A stretch of 64,000 nucleotides of DNA from JAPOUP01 sp965199865 (GTDB lineage Bacteria > Pseudomonadota > Alphaproteobacteria > Rhodobacterales > Rhodobacteraceae): positions 248,001-312,000 of the forward strand of contig CBDATU010000009.1 in the NCBI GenBank assembly GCA_965199865.1, read 5' to 3'. The notes under the pieces are model-generated. The model was not told where the DNA came from, did not search any database, and saw only the letters and a program-made list of their open reading frames with translations. The position numbers and the translations under genes are program-made. This document shows, in pieces, positions 16,644-26,317 of the stretch (its first letter is position 1; every line of letters starts with the position of its first letter).

Positions 16644-19046
16644 ATGAAATTCACGCTTTCATGGCTACGGGACCATCTGGAGACCGATGCGACGGTGGAT
16701 CAGATCGCAGAGGCGCTTACGGATTTGGGTCTGGAGGTCGAACAGGTTCTGAATCCGCTTGATCGGCTAGCAGGATTCACCGTGGGTCGAGTCAGGAAGG
16801 CCGTCCAGCATCCTGATGCCGATCGGCTTCGGGTCTGCACGGTGGAGACCAGTGAGGGCGACAGGACGATTATCTGTGGTGCGCCGAACGCACGCGAAGG
16901 AATTCATGTCGTGGTTGCGAAACCGGGAATGTACATTCCCGGAATCGATACGGTCATTCAGGTAGGGAAGATTCGGGGCGTTGAGAGCCACGGTATGATG
17001 TGCTCCGAAAGAGAGCTCGAACTTTCCGACGAGCATGATGGGATCATCGAACTTTCGGGGGAGCCAGCGGTTGGAACGGAGTTTGTCGACTGGCTGGCGC
17101 GAACCGACCCGAAACAGGTTGATCCGATGATCGAAATCGCCATCACACCGAACCGACCGGACGCACTTGGCATACGTGGCATTGCACGGGATCTTGCGGC
17201 GCGGGGCCTGGGAGAGCTGATACCATATGCGGTACCCAGGGTCGATGGGGAGTTCGAGAGCACGATTCGCATCCGGATCGATGAAAATGTAAAGGGGAGG
17301 GGCTGCCCGCTCTTCGCAGGGCGGTTGATTCGGGGCGTGAAGAATGGGCCGAGTCCCGACTGGCTTCAGGCGCGGATCCAGTCGATTGGGCTGCGCCCGA
17401 TCTCGGCCCTGGTGGATATCACCAACTTCCTTACCTACGACATGAACCGCCCGCTGCATGTATTCGACGCCGATATTGTCAATGGGGACTTAAGGATCCA
17501 CCATGTGGCCGAGCCAACCGCCATACAGGCGCTGGATGAAAAGGAATACATGCTGCAACCAGGCATGATCGCCATCTCTGACGATCTGGGTCCAGAATCG
17601 ATCGCGGGTGTTATGGGCGGTGCCCATTCCGGATGCACGGACAGTACGGTGAACGTGTTTCTCGAAAGCGCTCTCTGGGATCCGATAATGATCGCCGCCA
17701 CCGGTCGACAGCTGAAGATAGTCTCGGATGCCAGATATCGGTTTGAGCGGGGCGTGGATCCCGAATTCGCATTGCCGGGGCTGGATGTCGGTACCAGGAT
17801 GATTCTCGATATCTGTGGCGGAGAGGCATCGCAAGTTGTGATGGACGGTGCCGTGCCCGATACTGACCGCGCCTATCGGCTTGACGCCGATCGGGTGAAA
17901 TCACTTGTCGGCATGGACATCCCGGAAAATGTCCAGCGCACTACGCTGGAGGCTCTGGGATTCCAGCTGGATGGAGATCTGGTACATCCTCCCTCCTGGC
18001 GACCGGATGTGCGCGGTGATGCGGATCTGGTTGAAGAGGTGGCCCGGATCGCCTCGCTGACAGAACTCAGGGGTGCGCCGATGCCGCGGTCGCGGGCTGG
18101 TATTCCAAAGCCGGCGCTTACGGTCAGACAGAGGCGGGAGAACGCTGCCCGGCGCGTCTTTGCGTCGCTTGGCTACAATGAATGTGTAACCTATTCATTC
18201 ATCGATGGGACAGCCGCCCGCCTCTTCGGTGGTGGGGATAATGCGACGAAGCTCGAAAACCCTATTTCGAGCGAAATGAGTCACTTGCGGCCCGACCTGC
18301 TGCCGGGCCTTCTTCAGGCGGCCGGGCGCAACCAGGCGCGGGGTTTCATGGATTTCGGCCTCTTTGAGGTGGGACCCGTGTTCTACGGGGGAGAACCCGG
18401 TGACGAGTGCTCGCAGGCAAGCGGAATTCTGGTAGGACATACCGGGCCAAAGGATGTGCATACATCGCGCCGTGCGGTGGATACGTTTGACGCCAAGGCG
18501 GATGTGGAAGCCGTTCTTGCGGCTCTGGGTGCGCCCGTCAGAACGCAGATTCTTCGTGGTGCCGAGAATTGGTGGCATCCGGGACGGCATGGCAGAATCT
18601 GCCTCGGGCCAAAGAAAGTGCTTGCCGTGTTCGGGGAGATTCATCCCAGGGTGCTGCGCGACCTGGACATAAAGGGTCCGGTCGTTGGCTTTTCGGTCTG
18701 GCCTGACCGGATTCCCGAGCGGCGCCGCAGCGTTTCGACCCGGGCGGCGCTGGCCACTCGCGATCTTCAGGCGGTAGAACGGGATTTTTCATTTGTTGTG
18801 GATGCTGGTGTCGAGGCGCAGGTGGTGGTGAACGCGGCCAAAGCGGCCGACAGGGAGCTGATCGACGAGGTCAGGGTTTTCGATGAGTTCGCTGGTCCTG
18901 ATCTGGGTCAGGGAAGAAAATCCCTGGCGATTGCCGTTCGGCTCCAGCCTGTACAACGGACGCTTACCGACGAGGAGATCGAGGCGGTAAGTTCAGGAAT
19001 TGTCGCGAAGGTCACCAAGGCCACTGGTGGAATCCTGCGCCAATAG
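16644..19046 (+). CDS. pheT: Phenylalanine--tRNA ligase beta subunit
   Basis: Beta subunit of phenylalanyl-tRNA synthetase, 800 residues, full length for the family. It starts MKFTLSWLRDHLETDA, then the tRNA-binding domain (about residues 40-150, with GLEVEQV and HPDADRLRVC), the B3/B4 editing region, the B5 domain (DADRVKSLVGMDIPE), the catalytic-like core (RRENAARRVFASLGYNE) and the C-terminal ferredoxin-like anticodon-binding domain (AVERDFSFVVD). The ATG at 16644 was chosen on family alignment; the ribosome site is only GGGA. An enlarged spacer separates it from pheS, so coupling of the two subunits may be altered. Confidence 0.96.
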   Translation: MKFTLSWLRDHLETDATVDQIAEALTDLGLEVEQVLNPLDRLAGFTVGRVRKAVQHPDADRLRVCTVETSEGDRTIICGAPNAREGIHVVVAKPGMYIPGIDTVIQVGKIRGVESHGMMCSERELELSDEHDGIIELSGEPAVGTEFVDWLARTDPKQVDPMIEIAITPNRPDALGIRGIARDLAARGLGELIPYAVPRVDGEFESTIRIRIDENVKGRGCPLFAGRLIRGVKNGPSPDWLQARIQSIGLRPISALVDITNFLTYDMNRPLHVFDADIVNGDLRIHHVAEPTAIQALDEKEYMLQPGMIAISDDLGPESIAGVMGGAHSGCTDSTVNVFLESALWDPIMIAATGRQLKIVSDARYRFERGVDPEFALPGLDVGTRMILDICGGEASQVVMDGAVPDTDRAYRLDADRVKSLVGMDIPENVQRTTLEALGFQLDGDLVHPPSWRPDVRGDADLVEEVARIASLTELRGAPMPRSRAGIPKPALTVRQRRENAARRVFASLGYNECVTYSFIDGTAARLFGGGDNATKLENPISSEMSHLRPDLLPGLLQAAGRNQARGFMDFGLFEVGPVFYGGEPGDECSQASGILVGHTGPKDVHTSRRAVDTFDAKADVEAVLAALGAPVRTQILRGAENWWHPGRHGRICLGPKKVLAVFGEIHPRVLRDLDIKGPVVGFSVWPDRIPERRRSVSTRAALATRDLQAVERDFSFVVDAGVEAQVVVNAAKAADRELIDEVRVFDEFAGPDLGQGRKSLAIAVRLQPVQRTLTDEEIEAVSSGIVAKVTKATGGILRQ

Positions 19047-19157
19047 GCACAGGCCGGATTCCATGTAGCCACGCTGCATCCGCCGATCCGTAAGGTGGAG
19101 GCTGCAGGTCGCATAGCGGCACCCGACAGCGATCCCTGGGGCGGGAAAGGAGACCGG

Positions 19158-19826
19158 TTGCGAAGATTCCTGGACAGGAGGGAAGCGGGCGAGGCGCTGG
19201 CAGATGAGGTTGCGGCAATGAAACTCCCGCATCCGGTGGTGCTCGCCCTTCCCCGTGGTGGGGTGCCCGTGGCAATGGCGGTTGCCGAACGGCTGAGGGC
19301 ACCGCTTGATCTGGTGATGGTTCGCAAGATCGGGGTGCCGGGGCAGCCTGAGCTCGCAGCTGGCGCGGTAGTGAATGGAGTGGTGCCCCTGACGGTCTGG
19401 AATGAGGATGTGCTCAGTGGGCTTGGGCTTGAACGGGACGAATTTGCGGGCGAGATCGACTCTCTGCTGGCTGTGAACGACGAAAGGTGTCGGACCTACC
19501 TGCAGGGACGTGCACCGATTGATGTGGGGGGTCATGACGCGGTTCTTGTTGACGACGGCATTGCGACCGGTGCGACAGCAAAGGCCGCGCTGAAGGCGTT
19601 GAGACAACGGGTTCCAGCAAGCGTAACACTGGCTGTCCCTGTTGCGCCGCCAGGTGCTGCCGTAGAGTTCAGGGATCTGGTCGACCGGTTTTTGTGCCTG
19701 GAATCGCCTGAACCGTTCATTGCCGTAGGGCAGGGTTACTGGGATTTTGGACAAACGGACGACGTCGAGGTGATTGACTGCCTGCGTGAAGCGGCTAGAC
19801 GGGTGGCACGTGGAGGTAAGGCATGA
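19158..19826 (+). CDS. Phosphoribosyltransferase family protein
   Basis: Type I phosphoribosyltransferase-fold protein of about 222 residues. The PRPP-binding loop is clear in DAVLVDDGIATGATAKAA near residue 135, and the N-terminus has the RRFLDRREAGEALADE and LALPRGGVPVA pattern of the predicted (non-purine) branch. Substrate is unknown. The TTG at 19158 was chosen because AAGGAG precedes it at good distance and family proteins start about here; upstream in-frame codons are not conserved in type. It overlaps the YtoQ gene by four bases, so the two are translationally coupled. Confidence 0.84.
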   Translation: MRRFLDRREAGEALADEVAAMKLPHPVVLALPRGGVPVAMAVAERLRAPLDLVMVRKIGVPGQPELAAGAVVNGVVPLTVWNEDVLSGLGLERDEFAGEIDSLLAVNDERCRTYLQGRAPIDVGGHDAVLVDDGIATGATAKAALKALRQRVPASVTLAVPVAPPGAAVEFRDLVDRFLCLESPEPFIAVGQGYWDFGQTDDVEVIDCLREAARRVARGGKA

Positions 19827-20275
19827 TGCTGAAGGTCTATCTTTCTGGCGAGATTCACACCGACTGGCGCGAACGGATTGTCGAAGCCGCGAAAGGGCTG
19901 GATGTGCATTTCAGCGGTCCGGTGACCGACCATGACGCTTCAGACGACTGCGGCGTAACTGTGCTGGGTGCTGAGACTTACAGGTACTGGCACGACCATA
20001 AGGGCGCGATGATCAACGCGATTCGGACCCGTAAGGGTATTCGGGACGCAGACATTGTCGTTGTGCGATTCGGCGAGAAATATAGGCAATGGAATGCCGC
20101 GTTCGATGCCGGCTACGCCGCGGCGCTGGGAAAGTCGCTTATTATCCTGCATAGTGCGGAACACGGCCATGCCCTGAAAGAGGTCGATGCCGCGGCGCTT
20201 GCTGTCGCTGAGCGTCCCGAGCAGGTGGTCGATATCCTGCGCTACACATTGACCGGAGAGCTGCCGGAAAGGTGA
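19823..20275 (+). CDS. YtoQ family protein
   Basis: YtoQ family protein of 150 residues, distantly related to nucleoside 2-deoxyribosyltransferase-like folds. Recognised by the N-terminal LKVYLSGEIHTDWRERI, FSGPVTDHDASDDCG and the conserved IVVVRFGEKYRQWNAAFDAG stretch. The reaction is not established. The start overlaps the phosphoribosyltransferase stop, which with the fold hints at a shared role in nucleoside or ribose-phosphate metabolism; that is inference. Confidence 0.85.
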   Translation: MMLKVYLSGEIHTDWRERIVEAAKGLDVHFSGPVTDHDASDDCGVTVLGAETYRYWHDHKGAMINAIRTRKGIRDADIVVVRFGEKYRQWNAAFDAGYAAALGKSLIILHSAEHGHALKEVDAAALAVAERPEQVVDILRYTLTGELPER

Positions 20276-20330
20276 TTTCTACCAGCACAAGCCTTCGATC
20301 TGTCCTCACTTCCTGAAGTCGGGACCGACC

Positions 20331-21449
20331 CTATCGCTTTACAGCAATGTCTGCGGACAGAACGTCAATACCCAAGGCCTCGCCAACCGCAGAGCAGGTC
20401 AGGTACCCTGAATGGATGTTCAGTCCCTTCAACAGGCTTGGATCGTCCATGCACGCCTTTCGCCAGCCCTTATCGGCAAGCGCGAGCAGGTAGGGTAGTG
20501 TAGCGTTTCCAAGTGCTAGCGTGGACGTGCGTGCGACGGCACCTGGCATATTGGCGACGCAGTAGTGAATGATGCCGTCAACGTCGTAAATCGGATTGGC
20601 GTGGGTTGTGGCATGCGAAGTTTCGAAGCAGCCCCCCTGATCAATCGCGACATCGACAAGGACTGCACCAGGTTTCATGCGGGAGAGCTGTTGTCTTGAG
20701 ATCAGCATGGGTGCCGCGGCACCGGGGATAAGCACGGCACCGATCACCATGTCGGCATTCCGAATCAGTTCCGCAGTCGCAGCGGCTGTCGAGAAACGGT
20801 TGCGGAACTGACTTCCAAAGACATCATCAAGGTATTTCAGCCGAGACAGTGAGCGGTCAAGCACCGTGACACTGGCTCCCATGCCTGCGGCGACCCGTGC
20901 GGCATTTGTGCCCACCACGCCACCGCCGATCACGATCACATTTGCCGGTTCGACACCGGGGACACCACCCATCAGCACGCCGCGGCCTCCATTGGCCTTC
21001 TGCAATGTCCATGCGCCAACCTGGGGAGCCAGTCGGCCAGCGACTTCCGACATCGGCGCAAGTAACGGCAGGCCACCTGCCGAATCGGTGACCGTCTCGT
21101 AGGCGATTGCGGTACATCCGCTGGCAAGGAGTTCCCCGGTCTGCTGCGGGTCCGGTGCAAGATGGAGATAGGCGAACAGCACCTGTCCTTCGCGCAGCAT
21201 TTTTCGCTCGTTTGCCTGAGGCTCCTTTACTTTCACGATCAGATCAGCTTCCGCAAAGACCTGTTCGGCCGTTTCAGCCAAATCCGCACCGACAGTGGTG
21301 TAGTCCACATCAGCGTAGCCGGCTTCCATGCCAGCACCCTTCTGGATGATGACCTGGTGGCCATGGGCCACAGCCTCGCCTGCTGCGCTGGGGGTTAAGC
21401 CAACGCGGAATTCCTGCGGTTTGATTTCCGTCGGACAGCCAATTTTCAC
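20331..21449 (-). CDS. ald: Alanine dehydrogenase
   Basis: NAD-dependent alanine dehydrogenase, 372 residues, interconverting L-alanine with pyruvate and ammonia. It begins MKIGCPTEIKPQEFRVGL; the known catalytic pair is present as Lys75 (VKVKEPQ) and His96 (FAYLHLA). The NAD fold is at VIVIGGGVVGTNAARVA near residue 170, and DVAIDQGGCFETS near 270 is characteristic. The start is GTG with AAGGAG six bases upstream. It diverges from an Lrp/AsnC gene over 133 bases, the common pairing in which the regulator activates ald in response to alanine. Confidence 0.96.
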   Translation of the reverse strand: MKIGCPTEIKPQEFRVGLTPSAAGEAVAHGHQVIIQKGAGMEAGYADVDYTTVGADLAETAEQVFAEADLIVKVKEPQANERKMLREGQVLFAYLHLAPDPQQTGELLASGCTAIAYETVTDSAGGLPLLAPMSEVAGRLAPQVGAWTLQKANGGRGVLMGGVPGVEPANVIVIGGGVVGTNAARVAAGMGASVTVLDRSLSRLKYLDDVFGSQFRNRFSTAAATAELIRNADMVIGAVLIPGAAAPMLISRQQLSRMKPGAVLVDVAIDQGGCFETSHATTHANPIYDVDGIIHYCVANMPGAVARTSTLALGNATLPYLLALADKGWRKACMDDPSLLKGLNIHSGYLTCSAVGEALGIDVLSADIAVKR

Positions 21450-21582
21450 GGGATTCTCCTTACGTTACGCGTCGAATATGCACGGGCTCCGACGCAATTT
21501 CCTTGGAATCTGCGGTGGCAAGAGTCCATTTTTTCGATAGAATCAGCGATTAATTCGGATTTTTCTGGGAAGAAATTGCGCA
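21450..21582. promoter_or_regulatory. Divergent ald/lrp-type regulatory region
   Basis: 133-bp spacer between the divergent ald and Lrp-type genes, markedly more AT-rich than its surroundings. A GAAT-9-ATTC inverted pair (around 21541-21558, GAATCAGCGATTAATTC) could be part of an Lrp-family operator. That assignment is by position and symmetry only. Confidence 0.4.
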
Positions 21583-22044
21583 ATGATAAGTCTAGACAGA
21601 ATAGATCGTCGGATTCTGGAGGTTCTGCAGGAATCAGGCCGCATATCAAACGCCGATCTGTCGGAGCGGGTAAATCTTTCGCCCTCCGCCTGCCACCGGC
21701 GCGTCAGGCGGCTTGAAGCTGATGGTGTGATCGCCGGGTATGTCGCTCTGCTTGACCCACTTAGGCTTGACCGTCCATCGACCGTCTTTGTGGAAATTAC
21801 GCTAAGCGGGCAGACTGAAGAGGCACTGGACGCGTTTGAGCGTGAAGTGGCTCTGATTCCAGATCTTCAGGAATGCCATCTAATGGCGGGAACGGCTGAC
21901 TACCTGCTGAAACTGCTGGCCCGTGATACGGACGACTTCGCCCGCATCCATCGCCGCTATCTAGCACGGCTTCCGGGAGTTGCGCAGATGCACTCGTCGT
22001 TTTCCCTACGGACGGTATTCAAGACAACCGCATTACCGGTGTGA
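21583..22044 (+). CDS. Lrp/AsnC family transcriptional regulator
   Basis: Lrp/AsnC-type regulator of 153 residues: an N-terminal helix-turn-helix (LDRIDRRILEVLQESGRIS and LSPSACHRRVRRLEADGVI) and a C-terminal RAM ligand-binding domain with the GTADYLLKLLARD strand. The ATG at 21583 has GGGAAG about ten bases upstream. Its divergent position next to alanine dehydrogenase makes it the likely alanine-responsive regulator of ald (AldR/PutR-like role), by family precedent. Confidence 0.93.
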   Translation: MISLDRIDRRILEVLQESGRISNADLSERVNLSPSACHRRVRRLEADGVIAGYVALLDPLRLDRPSTVFVEITLSGQTEEALDAFEREVALIPDLQECHLMAGTADYLLKLLARDTDDFARIHRRYLARLPGVAQMHSSFSLRTVFKTTALPV

Positions 22045-22178
22045 TCCGACAGGCTGATGTGCTGCTGCCAGCTAAATGCAGCTAGGCCTGAACTCAGCGG
22101 AATCCAAACTGATTGGATCGCCCCCCGGCTTTGCCTGGGGGCGTCCGAAGTCCTGCGCTCAAAGCGGCTTGGGAATGC

Positions 22179-22385
22179 CTAGAGCAGTCCTTCGCGCTGG
22201 GCCTTTTTGCGCGCGATTTTTCGGGCGCGGCGAATCGCTTCGGCCTTTTCGCGGGCGCGCCGTTCGCTGGGCTTCTCGAAATGCTGCCGAAGCTTCATTT
22301 CGCGGAACACGCCTTCGCGCTGCATCTTTTTCTTTAGGGCGCGAAGCGCCTGATCGACATTATTGTCGCGAACGCTAACCTGCAT
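22179..22385 (-). CDS. rpsU: 30S ribosomal protein S21
   Basis: Ribosomal protein S21, 68 residues, very basic, starting MQVSVRDNNVDQALRALKKK and ending with an arginine/lysine-rich tail. The ATG at 22385 was chosen because the conserved family sequence begins there; the 19 residues readable upstream are not conserved in character. It diverges from the COQ9-family gene with 112 bases between starts. Confidence 0.96.
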   Translation of the reverse strand: MQVSVRDNNVDQALRALKKKMQREGVFREMKLRQHFEKPSERRAREKAEAIRRARKIARKKAQREGLL

Positions 22386-22497
22386 GTGGCTGTCACCACC
22401 TTTCCAGTCTGGAGTTGCATTCAGTGATGGAGGCGGTTTCATATCAGTGGTTTTATCTCTTGTCCACCACCTGAATCATCGCGTATGTTCATTGCAA

Positions 22498-23202
22498 ATG
22501 GATTCTGAATCGACACCGCCTGACGTGGTTAAGGAGAGGCTGCTTGACGCTGCCATCGAACATGTCCGGTTTGATGGCTGGTCCTATTCAACATTCCGGG
22601 CAGCGGCACTAGATGCGGGAATCGAAATCGAGGAAGCATGGCGGATCTGTAAGAGGGGTTCGTTTGACCTCGCCATTGCCCATCACAAGCGCGGCGACGT
22701 GATTATGCGCGACGCGCTTGCGGCGAAGGATTTTTCCGAGATGCGCGTCCGTGATCGAATCGCATTTGCCGTGCGGACCCGGATCAACGCGGATTCTGAC
22801 AGGGATGTTGTGCGCCGCAGTTCGGCATTGTTTGCGTTGCCTCTGAATTCCGCGGAAGGTGGTCGCCTGATGTGGGGCACTGCGGATGCGATCTGGACGG
22901 CATTGGGCGATACGTCGGATGATGTGAATTGGTATACAAAACGTATGATCCTTACCGGAGTCCATTCAGCAACGGTGCTGTACTGGTTAGGCGATGAAAG
23001 TCTCGGTAGCCAGAACACATGGGCTTTTCTCGACCGCCGTATCAGCGACGTGATGGAATTTGAGAAGCTCAAGGGACAGCTCCGCAAGAATCCGGTCACA
23101 AAGAGACTATTTGCAATTGCGGATAACTTTGTCTCAGGCATCAGGCCTCCATCCGGGAGCCGCCGTGACGACCTGCCGGGACGTTTGCCTTCCGGAAGCT
23201 GA
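22498..23202 (+). CDS. COQ9 family protein
   Basis: COQ9-family protein of 234 residues; in eukaryotes COQ9 is a lipid-binding partner of COQ7 in ubiquinone synthesis, and alphaproteobacterial relatives have a TetR-like fold. Recognised by LLDAAIEHVRFDGWSYSTFRAAA at the N-terminus, the DVNWYTKRMILTGVHSATVLYWLGD segment near residue 150, and WAFLDRRISDVMEFEK. The ATG at 22498 fits the family start, though no strong ribosome site is seen. A role in ubiquinone synthesis is inferred from the family. Confidence 0.87.
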   Translation: MDSESTPPDVVKERLLDAAIEHVRFDGWSYSTFRAAALDAGIEIEEAWRICKRGSFDLAIAHHKRGDVIMRDALAAKDFSEMRVRDRIAFAVRTRINADSDRDVVRRSSALFALPLNSAEGGRLMWGTADAIWTALGDTSDDVNWYTKRMILTGVHSATVLYWLGDESLGSQNTWAFLDRRISDVMEFEKLKGQLRKNPVTKRLFAIADNFVSGIRPPSGSRRDDLPGRLPSGS

Positions 23203-23748
23203 AACGCGATTCGCAAGGCGTCATCCGGCACCAAGTAGAAAGGTTGCCCATTTTCTATGTCGAATGGCCAACCGAATCCGGGGGCTATTGGCAGTTACGG
23301 CTGAATTTCCGGGGCGATTGGTGCACACTGTTCCTAACAGTTGCTGAAAGAGGCAAAACGGGCTGCATGAACGGTACCTTGAATGACGGCAGAATCGTTT
23401 TGACCGATGCCATGTAGGGTCGGATCCAGGACAACCCGCTTCGCAGGGTAGGCGATCCGGTGGCAACGCGGTGGATGCGCTTGGTTATTCCAAGGATATT
23501 GTTACCATTCCGGGACAAGCGCATGATCTGAAAGGGTTCCGCCACCTTTAATCGGGGGCCAGCCCTTCAGAATCTTAATCGGGGATTGGGTTCCTGCTGC
23601 TGACTGGCTGGTTAAGGATCTGGAAAGGCGCAAGGTGGCTATGGTGATTCCACCATGGCCGAACCGCAGGAAGATCCTGGAGAATGATACACTAAAGTGT
23701 CCATCAAATAACTCCCGAATTTGCTCAGCTCATAGGGGAATCACATGA
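23203..23748. other. Decayed intergenic DNA, possible transposase traces
   Basis: About 545 bases with no intact gene. Around 23605-23690 the plus frame reads DWLVKDLERRKVAMVIPPWPNRRK with a pattern like the late part of IS5-type transposases, but it is too short to be certain. This begins the degraded accessory island that runs to about 28.5 kb. Confidence 0.35.
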
Positions 23749-24250
23749 ATGCCGGGTGCGGTTGCGGAAACGATGGGTTCCTGGTCAGGGGCTCCTGAAC
23801 AGTACGATCCGGAGAGCGGTGCCATGCAGAAAGCGACGTCATTCGAATCCCCTGCATCCAATGCCGAAGTGCTCCGGCAGCGGTCGAAAGCTCTTCATTC
23901 GCTGGATGAAATTCTTCTGCCGTACCTCTGTGGGACGGTATCGGGGTGTGAAAGATTCGTCGACATCGCAGAATCCGAAGAGAAGAGGCTGGGCTTCCTG
24001 CTTCGGCTGTCCGGATTTACCCATGGCATTCCGTGTCTTTCAGCGCTGTCCTTGCGGGATGGACCGCGGAGCTCCGTGGAGACTTCAGCGACCGCACCGT
24101 CGAGGTGGACGGAAAGATCCACCGAGACCCGGAGGCGGGTGGAACGACGCCCTTCACCTACGGCACCATGGCCGGGCGCTCGAAGCCGAGCCGTTTGAGG
24201 TCGACCCGCTTCCCGGGGACGGGCCTCCAGAGTCTCAATGGATGGTAGGC
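23749..24250 (+). pseudogene. ISAs1-type transposase remnant
   Basis: Broken N-terminal part of an ISAs1/H-repeat-type transposase. One frame (from 23749) reads HSLDEILLPYLCGTVSGC and RFVDIAESEEKRLGFLLRL, matching the family's opening; the match then continues in another frame as SAVLAGWTAELRGDF and DRTVEVDGK, which includes the region of the first catalytic aspartate. A frameshift plus deletions separate the pieces and the C-terminal catalytic part is missing. No inverted repeats were identified, so only the gene fragment is called. Confidence 0.65.
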
Positions 24251-24469
24251 GCTAGGACCGGCAAGCCAATCGGTTTCCATCCGGAACATGCGCATCCCGA
24301 CCTGGAGCGCAGCTTCCACGGAAACCTGCCCCGGAGCACTTCGCATACTCGCATGATAGCTAGGCCATTCAATGACCCTTCATGCCTGTTGATGATGTAC
24401 CGGCTGACGCGGCCGCATGCTCGTGTTTCAGTGCGAAGATCGAAATGCGCACCAACCCGGACTAGCGGC

Positions 24470-24497
24470 GTGCGCATCGCCATCAGGCGATGCGCAC
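24470..24497 (-). terminator. Perfect hairpin after the exported-protein gene
   Basis: 12-bp perfect inverted repeat, arm GTGCGCATCGCC with loop ATCA, located 20 bases beyond the stop of the minus-strand small exported-protein gene. No T-run follows on the minus strand, so it is a terminator candidate or mRNA-end structure for the LuxR-exported protein unit. Confidence 0.45.
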
Positions 24498-24516
24498 AAC
24501 TGCTGATAGTTTGATT

Positions 24517-24819
24517 TCAGTACCGCAGGTGCATATCGATATCGCGCTGGATCCTCTCGGCCTTGTCTGGATCTCTTGTATCGTCGTGCTCTGGCGGTCC
24601 ATCTCCAGGGTTGAAGCCATGGTACTCCCGCCAGCCACTCCAGTAGTCCCGTCCTCCTCCCGTCACTCCGGCAAAGCCACTTTGGGGGACCGGAAAGCCT
24701 CCAAGGTTTGCTGTTCCGTCTGGGTTGATTGTTATGCGGTCACCGGCCAGCGCGGCGCCAGTGGCAGAGGCCGCGGTGAATGCGAGAGCGGCGGTGATCC
24801 CCGCGATGCGTCTAGACAA
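24517..24819 (-). CDS. Small exported protein of unknown function (copy A)
   Basis: 100-residue protein with a probable signal peptide (about residues 1-25, ending ATGAALA before GDRITINPDG) and a glycine-, proline- and aspartate-rich mature part (GGGRDYWSGWREYHG, NPGDGPPEHDD, RIQRDIDMHL). I do not recognise the family. The start is TTG with AGGAGA eight bases upstream. It lies 172 bases downstream of a LuxR-type regulator on the same strand and a decayed second copy of it lies upstream of that regulator, so regulator and exported protein were duplicated together and probably work together. Confidence 0.6.
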   Translation of the reverse strand: MSRRIAGITAALAFTAASATGAALAGDRITINPDGTANLGGFPVPQSGFAGVTGGGRDYWSGWREYHGFNPGDGPPEHDDTRDPDKAERIQRDIDMHLRY

Positions 24820-24991
24820 AGGGGTCTCCTTTCCTGTGGGTTCAGATTTCAGATGTCCCTTACCTGTCTGAATTCCCGTTCATCCGTCTCCACCCAAAAG
24901 GGTGGTTTTGACTGATGGAACCGCTCTTTTTTCCACTCCCAGGCGGATCAGGCATCCCCTGTCCCGCAGGGACCCATCAGACGGAGGAAAA

Positions 24992-26212
24992 TCAGCCCCG
25001 GTCGGACTGGCGGGACGCGATGGAGCGCATGCTCTCCGGGCAATGCTGGACAACCAACCGCACCAGGTCCGCTTGGCGCTTGCTGCCGGTCCTGGCCATC
25101 GCTCTCTTCAGCGTCCAGCGCACCGTGTGCTCCGAGCGGTAGAGCGCGGTAGCGATCTCCGGGATGGTCAGGCCCCGCACCAGCAGGGCGGCGATGCGGC
25201 TTTCCGGCTTCGTGAGGCCAAGGACCCTGCCCACCGATTCGGGATCGACCTCGAACGGCGTCTCCGGATCCCGGACCAGTACTGCCACCGCGACACCAGG
25301 TGCGCAGAAATCCCAACGGTGTGGTGGCACCGGACAGACATGCAGAGTGAGTGGTGGTCGCCCGACCCGTGGCAGAGCCAGATCTGTGGCGACTGCGGTC
25401 TGGTCTGGCCGGGGCAGCGCGGCCGCCAGACACTGCTGCAGTCTACCATCCTCCCGACGACAGTGCGCATGCAGGCCGCCTCCCCGGTCGTGGAGCGTGC
25501 CGCCGTGCCGCAGTGACTGCTCGGCCGCGTCGTTCATCGACAGGATCGAGCCGTCGCGATCCAGCAGCACGACCCCAGGGGAAGATGACGACTGCAGCAG
25601 ATCCGCAAGAAAAGGGGGGGTCGCCGACCCGGCTGAGACGAGCGCACAGCGCATCCGGATGCTCTGTCGTAGATGCGGCAGCAGTCCCGAAATCCGTTCC
25701 ATGACATCCGGCTGCCAGCCATCATCCCGGCTGTGGAATTCGGCACTGCGCACCGTCCATATGACCATGCCGTTCGAAAGTATCCCCCCATCCGGGCGGT
25801 CCACGACGACCCCAACCTGGTTCCCGCACTCCCACTTCGGCTGAAACTCGTTGTATATCGCCGAGACGCGCTTCTCCCCGTCGGTAAACAGCTGCTCGTT
25901 ATGCGTTGGCGTCCAGAGCGGAGCCCGCAGGAGACGGGTGATATTTTTGGAAGCTCCTCCGTAGTTCTCCATGTAATCCACAATGGGATCAAGAAAAGGT
26001 TCCCCGCCTTGGTAGGCGTAGGCAAAGCCGATCTTCCAAGCATCGTTAGCGACTCCGTCGATAACGCTCAGCTGCCCGCCTTTCAGTCCGCAGAATTCGT
26101 CAACCGCACCGAACGCCTCTGGCCACAGTGCTTCGTCCAGGGCAGCCTCGTACAGCAGCGCGACGGTCGCCTGGAATGGATCACCTCCGGCTGAGATATC
26201 GGAACCCATCAT
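24992..26212 (-). CDS. LuxR-type HTH transcriptional regulator (copy A)
   Basis: Regulator of 406 residues. The C-terminal LuxR-type helix-turn-helix is at about residues 335-395 (LGLTKPESRIAALLVRG, then TIPEIATALYRSEHTVR and WTLKRAMARTG). The central part, with PGVVLLDRDGSILSMNDAAEQ near residue 225, looks like a PAS-type sensor; the N-terminal 200 residues have no clear family. The first ATG of an ATGATG pair (26212) was chosen because AGGAGGAAATCG precedes it. Ligand and targets are unknown; the next gene downstream encodes a small exported protein. Confidence 0.82.
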   Translation of the reverse strand: MMGSDISAGGDPFQATVALLYEAALDEALWPEAFGAVDEFCGLKGGQLSVIDGVANDAWKIGFAYAYQGGEPFLDPIVDYMENYGGASKNITRLLRAPLWTPTHNEQLFTDGEKRVSAIYNEFQPKWECGNQVGVVVDRPDGGILSNGMVIWTVRSAEFHSRDDGWQPDVMERISGLLPHLRQSIRMRCALVSAGSATPPFLADLLQSSSSPGVVLLDRDGSILSMNDAAEQSLRHGGTLHDRGGGLHAHCRREDGRLQQCLAAALPRPDQTAVATDLALPRVGRPPLTLHVCPVPPHRWDFCAPGVAVAVLVRDPETPFEVDPESVGRVLGLTKPESRIAALLVRGLTIPEIATALYRSEHTVRWTLKRAMARTGSKRQADLVRLVVQHCPESMRSIASRQSDRG

Positions 26213-26317
26213 CGATTTCCTCCTGGCTGTGACAACTTCGTCACACCTCAATAGCAGAACTATCGGGCGTGGCCCAGATCATTGCTTCATGCAGCTGCCT
26301 CCGCTGATGGTTTGAGT